This document shows positions 1 through 3,471 of a stretch of DNA of 6,906 bases, in pieces; the stretch's first letter is position 1, and each line of letters opens with the position of its first letter. Under the pieces are notes generated by a model. The model saw nothing but the letters and a program-made list of their open reading frames with translations, did not search any database and was not told the DNA's origin. Location: the NCBI GenBank assembly GCA_937872125.1, contig CALMNY010000198.1, positions 1 through 6,906 on the forward strand, in the 5' to 3' direction. The translations under genes and the position numbers were made by a program. The stretch is from an uncultured Candidatus Competibacteraceae bacterium (lineage in GTDB: Bacteria; Pseudomonadota; Gammaproteobacteria; Competibacterales; Competibacteraceae).

Positions 1-2
1 TG

Positions 3-143
3 CAGTATGGGGCGCTCCTGTCCAGGGAATGGCTGGCGGTGGTCGTGGCGCTGGTATTGAGCACCCTGATCACCCTGGCGGTCACGGCGCTGGTGATGAA
101 AGCGGTTCTGCGCCGCCCGCCGGGAGTGCGCCAGGATGGCTAG
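3..143 (+). CDS. CidA/LrgA-family membrane protein, C-terminal end (5' truncated by window)
   Basis: Reading frame 3 is open from the window edge to a TAG at 141-143 and encodes the last 46 residues of a protein. The segment holds an RxEWL motif followed by a hydrophobic helix (about residues 9-34, with LVLSTLITLAVTALVM) and a short basic tail. This matches the last transmembrane helix of the CidA/LrgA holin-like family, in which a conserved Glu-Trp precedes a Ser-Thr-containing helix. The assignment is supported by the LrgB/CidB-type gene that starts inside its 3' end, since the two families normally occur as a pair. Members are small inner-membrane proteins linked to murein hydrolase control and, in some bacteria, to pyruvate or other small-molecule transport. 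Most of the protein lies outside the window, so CidA cannot be separated from LrgA. Confidence 0.8.
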   Translation, partial: QYGALLSREWLAVVVALVLSTLITLAVTALVMKAVLRRPPGVRQDG

Positions 144-861
144 GATCGGCGATATCTGGGTGTATCTGGCCACCTCGCCCCTGGTGTGGCTGGCCATGAC
201 GCTGGCGGTGTATCTGGCGGGGCAATGGTTGTTCCAGCGCAGCGGCGGCCGGGCGGTGTTCAACCCGGTGGCGCTGGCGATCACCCTGCTGGTGCTGCTG
301 CTGCTGCTCACCGGGACGCCGTATACGACCTATTTCAGCGGGGCGCAGTTCATCCATTTCCTGCTCGGTCCAGCGACGGTGGCGCTGGCGATCCCGCTCT
401 ACCTGCACTGGGAGCGGGTGCGGCGCCTGTTCCTGCCGATCCTGGCCGGCTTGCTGGCCGGCTCGCTGACCGCGATGCTGTCGGCGATGGGTGTCGCCTG
501 GCTATTGGGCGGTTCGCCGCCCACCCTGCTGTCGCTGGCGCCCAAGTCGGTGACGACGCCGGTCGCCATGGGCATCGCCGAGAAGATCGGCGGGTTGCCC
601 TCGCTGACGGCGGTGCTGGTGATTGTGACCGGGGTGATCGGGGCGGTCGCCGGCCCGGCGTTGCTGAACGGATTGCGGATCCGGGACGATGCGATCAAAG
701 GTTTCGCCATGGGAGTCGCGGCGCACGGCATCGGTACGGCGCGCGCCTTCCAGATCAGCGGGCTGGCGGGCGCTTTCGCCGGTCTGGCCATTGGCCTGAA
801 CGCCCTGCTGACCGCGCTGCTGGCGCCGCTGATCGTGCGCTGGCTGCATTTGACGCCCTGA
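136..861 (+). CDS. lrgB: LrgB/CidB-family inner-membrane protein
   Basis: This 241-residue, strongly hydrophobic protein has the usual length of the LrgB/CidB family (about 230 residues). Family hallmarks are visible: an NPV near residue 43, LGPATVALAIPLY at 77-89, PKSVTTPVAMGIAEKIGG at 136-153 and GFAMGVAAHGIGTARAF at 189-205. Several transmembrane helices are evident between residues 10 and 235. The ATG overlaps the upstream cidA/lrgA-type gene by 8 nt, and a GGGAG at 122-126 is suitably placed as ribosome site, so the pair is probably translationally coupled. Family roles are partner of the holin-like protein in control of autolysis and, for characterised relatives, transport: Bacillus PftAB for pyruvate and the plant homologue PLGG1 for glycolate/glycerate. 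The substrate here cannot be read from sequence. The symbol is a family label; cidB would be equally valid. Confidence 0.9.
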   Translation: MARIGDIWVYLATSPLVWLAMTLAVYLAGQWLFQRSGGRAVFNPVALAITLLVLLLLLTGTPYTTYFSGAQFIHFLLGPATVALAIPLYLHWERVRRLFLPILAGLLAGSLTAMLSAMGVAWLLGGSPPTLLSLAPKSVTTPVAMGIAEKIGGLPSLTAVLVIVTGVIGAVAGPALLNGLRIRDDAIKGFAMGVAAHGIGTARAFQISGLAGAFAGLAIGLNALLTALLAPLIVRWLHLTP

Positions 862-896
862 GCCGTTGATCACCCACCACTGAACCAGAACCCGCC

Positions 897-1931
897 ATGG
901 ACACCCTCACCCTCACCCGACCCGATGACTGGCATCTGCACGTCCGCGACGGCGCGGCCATGCGCGCGGTTGTTCCGCACAGCGCCCGCCAGTTCGCCCG
1001 CGCTATCATCATGCCGAACCTGCGCCCACCAGTGACCACCACCGAACAGGCGCTGGCCTACCGGAGCCGTATTCTGGACGCCGTGCCGGCTGGCTGGACG
1101 TTCGAGCCGCTGATGACGCTGTACCTCACGAACAACACTTCCCCGGATGAAATCGTCCGCGCCAGCGAATCTGACCACGTGGTCGCCTGCAAGCTCTACC
1201 CCGCCGGAGCGACGACGAATGCGGATGCCGGCGTGACCGCCATCGCCAAGATTTACCCGGTGCTGGAGGCGATGCAACGGCAAGGGTTGCCGCTGCTGAT
1301 CCACGGTGAAGTCACGGACCCAGCGGTGGACGTGTTCGACCGCGAGGCCGTCTTCATCGAGCAGGTGCTGACCCCGCTAGCCTGGGACTTTCCTGAGTTG
1401 AAAATCGTGCTGGAGCACATCACGACGCAGGATGCGATGGACTACGTGCGAGATGCCCCGGCTACGGTCGCGGCGACGATCACCGCCCATCACCTGCTCT
1501 ATAACCGCACTGCAATTTTTCAGGGCGGGATTCGGCCTCATTATTATTGCCTGCCGATCCTCAAGCGCGAGCGCCACCGCCAGGCGTTGCTGCAAGCGGC
1601 GACCAGCGGCAATCCCAAATTCTTTCTCGGCACCGACAGCGCTCCGCATCCGCGTTCCGGCAAGGAAACCGCCTGCGGCTGCGCCGGTTGCTACACCGCC
1701 CATGCCGCGCTGGAACTGTACGCCGAAGCCTTCGCCGCCGCTGGCGCATTGGATCGGCTGGAAGCCTTTGCCAGCTTCCACGGCGCGGATTTCTACGGTC
1801 TGCCGCGTAACACCGGAACCGTTACCCTGCGTCGCCAGCCGATGCCGGTTCCTGAATCCTTCCCGTTCGGCGTGGAGGAACTGGTTCCGCTGCGCGCCGG
1901 GGAACTCTTGGAATGGCGGCTGGCGACCTGA
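897..1931 (+). CDS. pyrC: Dihydroorotase, class II (E. coli PyrC type)
   Basis: This cytoplasmic zinc enzyme interconverts N-carbamoyl-L-aspartate and dihydroorotate, the third step of de novo pyrimidine synthesis. The 344-residue product is close to the 348 of E. coli PyrC, and all key positions line up with a constant offset of 3. Metal ligands are H13 and H15 (in DWHLHVRDG), the carbamylated lysine K99 ([10 protein letters not shown]), H136 (HGEVT), H174 (EHIT) and D247 (GTDSAPH). Substrate residues R17, N41 and H251 and the mobile-loop threonines T106/T107 are also present. It retains the Cys-rich CGCAGC segment (260-265) seen in E. coli PyrC. The ATG at 897 places DDWHLH at the expected distance from the N-terminus, although the ribosome site is weak. 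It lies 35 nt after the lrgB-type gene with no terminator visible between, so co-transcription is likely. Confidence 0.97.
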   Translation: MDTLTLTRPDDWHLHVRDGAAMRAVVPHSARQFARAIIMPNLRPPVTTTEQALAYRSRILDAVPAGWTFEPLMTLYLTNNTSPDEIVRASESDHVVACKLYPAGATTNADAGVTAIAKIYPVLEAMQRQGLPLLIHGEVTDPAVDVFDREAVFIEQVLTPLAWDFPELKIVLEHITTQDAMDYVRDAPATVAATITAHHLLYNRTAIFQGGIRPHYYCLPILKRERHRQALLQAATSGNPKFFLGTDSAPHPRSGKETACGCAGCYTAHAALELYAEAFAAAGALDRLEAFASFHGADFYGLPRNTGTVTLRRQPMPVPESFPFGVEELVPLRAGELLEWRLAT

Positions 1932-1999
1932 CCACGCCGTTCCTTTAAAACCTCTGACGACTTGACGTATCCCCACTTTCTCCAACAGTGGCGACGGAT

Positions 2000-2020
2000 A
2001 GGGTACGCAGTGCGTACCCT
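2000..2020. repeat. Perfect 10-bp inverted repeat, candidate operator
   Basis: AGGGTACGCA (2000-2009), one base, then TGCGTACCCT (2011-2020): ten uninterrupted pairs around G2010. The centre lies 55 nt upstream of the antitoxin-like ATG. A 1-nt spacer is too tight for an RNA hairpin without losing inner pairs, and no T-run follows, so a terminator is unlikely. Inferred role: binding site of a dimeric regulator, most simply the cassette's own antitoxin or antitoxin-toxin complex. A dispersed genomic palindrome is the main alternative. Confidence 0.55.
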
Positions 2021-2053
2021 GCGCTGCTTAATCATCTTCGCCCACGACGAACC

Positions 2054-2059
2054 AGGAGA
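2054..2059 (+). promoter_or_regulatory. Ribosome binding site of the antitoxin-like gene
   Basis: AGGAGA lies five bases before the ATG at 2065. It is among the clearest Shine-Dalgarno sites in the window and fixes the start of the upstream gene of the cassette. The downstream PIN gene has no comparable site of its own, which fits higher synthesis of the first product and coupled synthesis of the second. Confidence 0.75.
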
Positions 2060-2064
2060 TTTCC

Positions 2065-2346
2065 ATGAGCATCGTTCTCAGCCCCGAAGCCCAGGCCAAG
2101 GCAGAGCGGATTCCCGACATCGCGCAGCGGTTAGAGCGTTTCATCAACGACCAATACGCCTTGGAACAGTGGCGGGCGCAGCAAACACAGGCGATGGCGA
2201 CGACCGCAAACCGGGATATCGGAGAAAATCTGGCCTGCTGGGAAGGGCACTGGGTCGCCACCGGTGAACTACCCCCCGATTTTGACCTGGAACGCTTCAT
2301 CAACGACCAACGCGAACAGCGCATCCATCAGATGAGCGGTCTATGA
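2065..2346 (+). CDS. Putative antitoxin, upstream partner of a PIN-domain toxin
   Basis: This gene encodes 93 residues, and I do not recognise the family with certainty. It looks like an antitoxin by context: it is small and charged, has a strong ribosome site, precedes a PIN-domain gene and overlaps that gene by four bases (ATGA, 2343-2346). The N-terminal third (SIVLSPEAQAKAERIPDIAQ, then a charged helix to about residue 40) could be a DNA-binding or dimerising domain. The C-terminal part (about 50-93: CWEGHW, ELPPDFD, then a charged helix) would be the usual toxin-wrapping segment of a VapB-type protein. An unusual trait is that the octapeptide LERFINDQ occurs twice, at residues 23-30 and 75-82. 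No clear ribbon-helix-helix, AbrB or Phd motif is visible. The antitoxin role is inferred, not shown by a domain. Confidence 0.72.
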   Translation: MSIVLSPEAQAKAERIPDIAQRLERFINDQYALEQWRAQQTQAMATTANRDIGENLACWEGHWVATGELPPDFDLERFINDQREQRIHQMSGL

Positions 2347-2783
2347 GCTTGGTCTTGTTCGACACATCGGTACTGGTTCCCTGCTGCATCGCCACCCATG
2401 CCCATCGCGCCCGGGCATGGGCGATCGTCGCGGAATCCGCGAAATCCGGCATGGATCGCTGTATATCGCTGCACTCCCTCGCGGAAACCTTCGCCGTCCT
2501 CAGCGCCCTGCCTATTAACCCACGAATTTCCGCTGATCAAGCCATATTCCTGATCGAAAAGGAAATTCTACAAAATTTCCTCACTGTGCCCCTATCCGTC
2601 GGGGATTACCGGCAAGCCATGAGCGATGTTGCACGAGCTGGACGCAGCGGTGGAGCGATTTACGACGCCCTCATCCTCCAGGCCGCACGTAATGTCGGCG
2701 CATCAAAACTATACACCTTTAACGATAAGCACTTTCAATCCTTGTTACGCGAAGGCGAACCTTTGCAGATCATCTGTCCGTAA
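2343..2783 (+). CDS. PIN-domain protein, putative VapC-like ribonuclease toxin
   Basis: This 146-residue protein fits the length of VapC-type PIN-domain toxins (about 130-150). PIN proteins are Mg2+/Mn2+-dependent ribonucleases, and as toxins they cleave RNAs such as tRNA to stop translation. The four acidic active-site positions are all present in order: D7 in LFDTSVLV, E48 in SLAETFAVL, D108 in AIYDALILQAA and D128 in YTFNDKHF, so the enzyme looks intact. The start overlaps the stop of the upstream gene as ATGA with only a weak ribosome site, indicating translational coupling, as is typical of antitoxin-toxin pairs. Part of the gene is AT-rich for this window: 2521-2580 has 23 G/C of 60, against 42 of 60 at 4321-4380 in the ATPase gene. 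This hints at horizontal acquisition. The vapC symbol is withheld because the partner is not a recognisable VapB. Confidence 0.88.
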   Translation: MSLVLFDTSVLVPCCIATHAHRARAWAIVAESAKSGMDRCISLHSLAETFAVLSALPINPRISADQAIFLIEKEILQNFLTVPLSVGDYRQAMSDVARAGRSGGAIYDALILQAARNVGASKLYTFNDKHFQSLLREGEPLQIICP

Positions 2784-2967
2784 CATATCTAACGCCGCTA
2801 CATTCCGAGCACCGCGTTGCTCACCGCGACCCGATCAAAATGAGCACTTCAGGTAGTGTGTTCACTCTAATTCTCGTTGCTAAAGTACGCCTCAACGAAG
2901 CTTGAAACCCCGCCGGCAAAGAAAAACCCGGCATCCCAATCAAGACCTTGTGTCGAGGAGAGTCATC
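2784..2967. other. Intergenic region, PIN gene to phasin gene
   Basis: These 184 bases have no convincing gene. A TTG-initiated extension of the phasin frame from 2902 is unlikely (see the phasin entry). A short hairpin (GAGCA 2807-2811 with TGCTC 2818-2822) follows the PIN gene but lacks a T-run, so it is not called a terminator. A possible extended -10 promoter for the phasin is listed at 2878-2886. Confidence 0.55.
2878..2886 (+). promoter_or_regulatory. Possible extended -10 promoter element for the phasin gene
   Basis: TGCTAAAGT fits an extended -10 (TG, one base, then TAAAGT, four of six matches to TATAAT including the important T1, A2 and T6). No good -35 box lies 16-18 bases upstream; TGTTCA at 2859-2864 matches only three of six. 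Transcription would start near 2893 and leave a leader of about 75 nt. This is pattern matching only. Confidence 0.3.
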
Positions 2968-3357
2968 ATGGCAAACGTTGCGCTGAAGAACATCATCGAA
3001 GCCCCCATGGCCACCAATATCCGTGAATCGGCCAATCGCATCTGGCTGGCTGGCCTGGGCGCTTTCGCCAAGACCCAGGAGGAAGGCGAGAAGCTGTTCC
3101 AGTCGCTGGTCAAGGAAGGCGAGACCGTCGAGAAACGCGCCAAGGCGACGGCGGAAGCCCGCTTCGAAGAGGCCAAGGGCAAGGTTATCGAGTTCCGTGG
3201 CAAGGCCAACCAGCAATTCGACCGGCTGGAAGAACTGTTCCAGGAGCGGGTCGCCCAGGTGCTGAGTCGGATGGGCGTGCCCACTCAGGAAGACATCCAG
3301 GAACTGGCCAAGCGGGTCGAGGCGCTGAATCAGAGCATCATGGCGCTGAAAAAGTAA
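2968..3357 (+). CDS. Phasin (polyhydroxyalkanoate granule-associated protein)
   Basis: This 129-residue, charged, mostly helical protein matches the PhaI/PhaF-type granule-associated phasin family. The conserved N-terminal stretch is present at about residues 18-50: IRESANRIWLAGLGAFAK followed by TQEEGEKLFQSLVKEGE. The middle is rich in Ala, Lys and Glu, and residues 85-129 form a likely coiled coil through which phasins oligomerise (LEELFQERVAQVLSRM, then EDIQELAKRVEALNQSIMALKK). Phasins coat cytoplasmic PHA granules and control their size and number. The ATG at 2968 is preferred because GAGGAGAG (2955-2962) lies just upstream. An in-frame TTG at 2902 would add 22 basic residues without a ribosome site, and a later ATG at 3007 also lacks one. 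No Lys/Ala-rich histone-like tail of PhaF is present. No PHA synthase or depolymerase lies in the window. The gene appears monocistronic, with its own terminator 24 nt after the stop. Confidence 0.9.
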   Translation: MANVALKNIIEAPMATNIRESANRIWLAGLGAFAKTQEEGEKLFQSLVKEGETVEKRAKATAEARFEEAKGKVIEFRGKANQQFDRLEELFQERVAQVLSRMGVPTQEDIQELAKRVEALNQSIMALKK

Positions 3358-3381
3358 GCGCTCGCCGTCCATCCGTCTGAA

Positions 3382-3425
3382 CGAGGCCCCATGGCTGCCC
3401 GCCATGGGGCCTCGCTGCTTTTGTT
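3382..3425 (+). terminator. Rho-independent terminator after the phasin gene
   Basis: A perfect 14-bp stem (3382-3395 with 3401-3414, CGAGGCCCCATGGC and its complement) closes a 5-nt loop (TGCCC). TTTTGTT follows at 3419-3425. It begins 24 nt after the phasin stop codon, where a terminator for a highly expressed single gene would be expected. The stem contains an in-frame ATG (3391) that extends the ATPase reading frame, but that is not its real start. Confidence 0.92.
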
Positions 3426-3430
3426 ATCAT
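3422..3430 (+). promoter_or_regulatory. Candidate extended -10 promoter for the P-type ATPase gene
   Basis: TGTTATCAT is a TG-N extended -10 whose hexamer TATCAT (3425-3430) matches TATAAT at five of six positions. The predicted start near 3437 gives a leader of about 35 nt before the ATG at 3472. No -35 box is visible, since those positions fall in the terminator stem, but extended -10 promoters can work without one. The element overlaps the terminator's T-tract. Confidence 0.4.
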
Positions 3431-3458
3431 GGCCAGCATCCCACGGATCATTCTGCTC

Positions 3459-3463
3459 AGGAG
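3459..3463 (+). promoter_or_regulatory. Ribosome binding site deciding the ATPase start
   Basis: AGGAG lies eight bases before the ATG at 3472. It supports that start over the in-frame ATG at 3391, which sits inside the upstream terminator stem and has no ribosome site. Confidence 0.8.
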
Positions 3464-3471
3464 CTACGCCC

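Larger units (their letters stand above)
1932..2064. other. Intergenic region pyrC to toxin-antitoxin-like cassette
   Basis: These 133 non-coding bases hold no convincing terminator for pyrC. A weak 5-bp hairpin (CCACT 1973-1977 with AGTGG 1987-1991, 9-nt loop) has no following T-run. TTGACG at 1962-1967 matches a sigma-70 -35 box at five of six positions, but the hexamer 16 bases on (AACAGT, 1984-1989) is a poor -10, so no promoter is called. The strongest element is the perfect inverted repeat at 2000-2020, listed separately. Confidence 0.6.

Noticed and set aside
186..869. A 227-codon plus-strand frame overlapping the lrgB-type gene
   Set aside because: The Gly/Arg/Ala-rich translation is typical of an out-of-frame GC-rich sequence, while the lrgB frame carries conserved motifs throughout.
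1962..1989. TTGACG with AACAGT as a sigma-70 promoter for the cassette
   Set aside because: The -35 is good, but the -10 matches only three of six positions with a 16-base spacer; not strong enough to call.
2807..2822. Short inverted repeat GAGCA/TGCTC after the PIN gene as terminator
   Set aside because: Only five pairs and no T-run on either strand.
2902..2967. TTG start extending the phasin by 22 residues
   Set aside because: The extension is basic, unlike phasin N-termini, and has no ribosome site. The ATG at 2968 has GAGGAGAG upstream.
3391..3471. In-frame upstream ATG extending the ATPase by 27 residues
   Set aside because: It lies in the stem of the phasin terminator without a ribosome site. 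The ATG at 3472 has AGGAG at a good distance.
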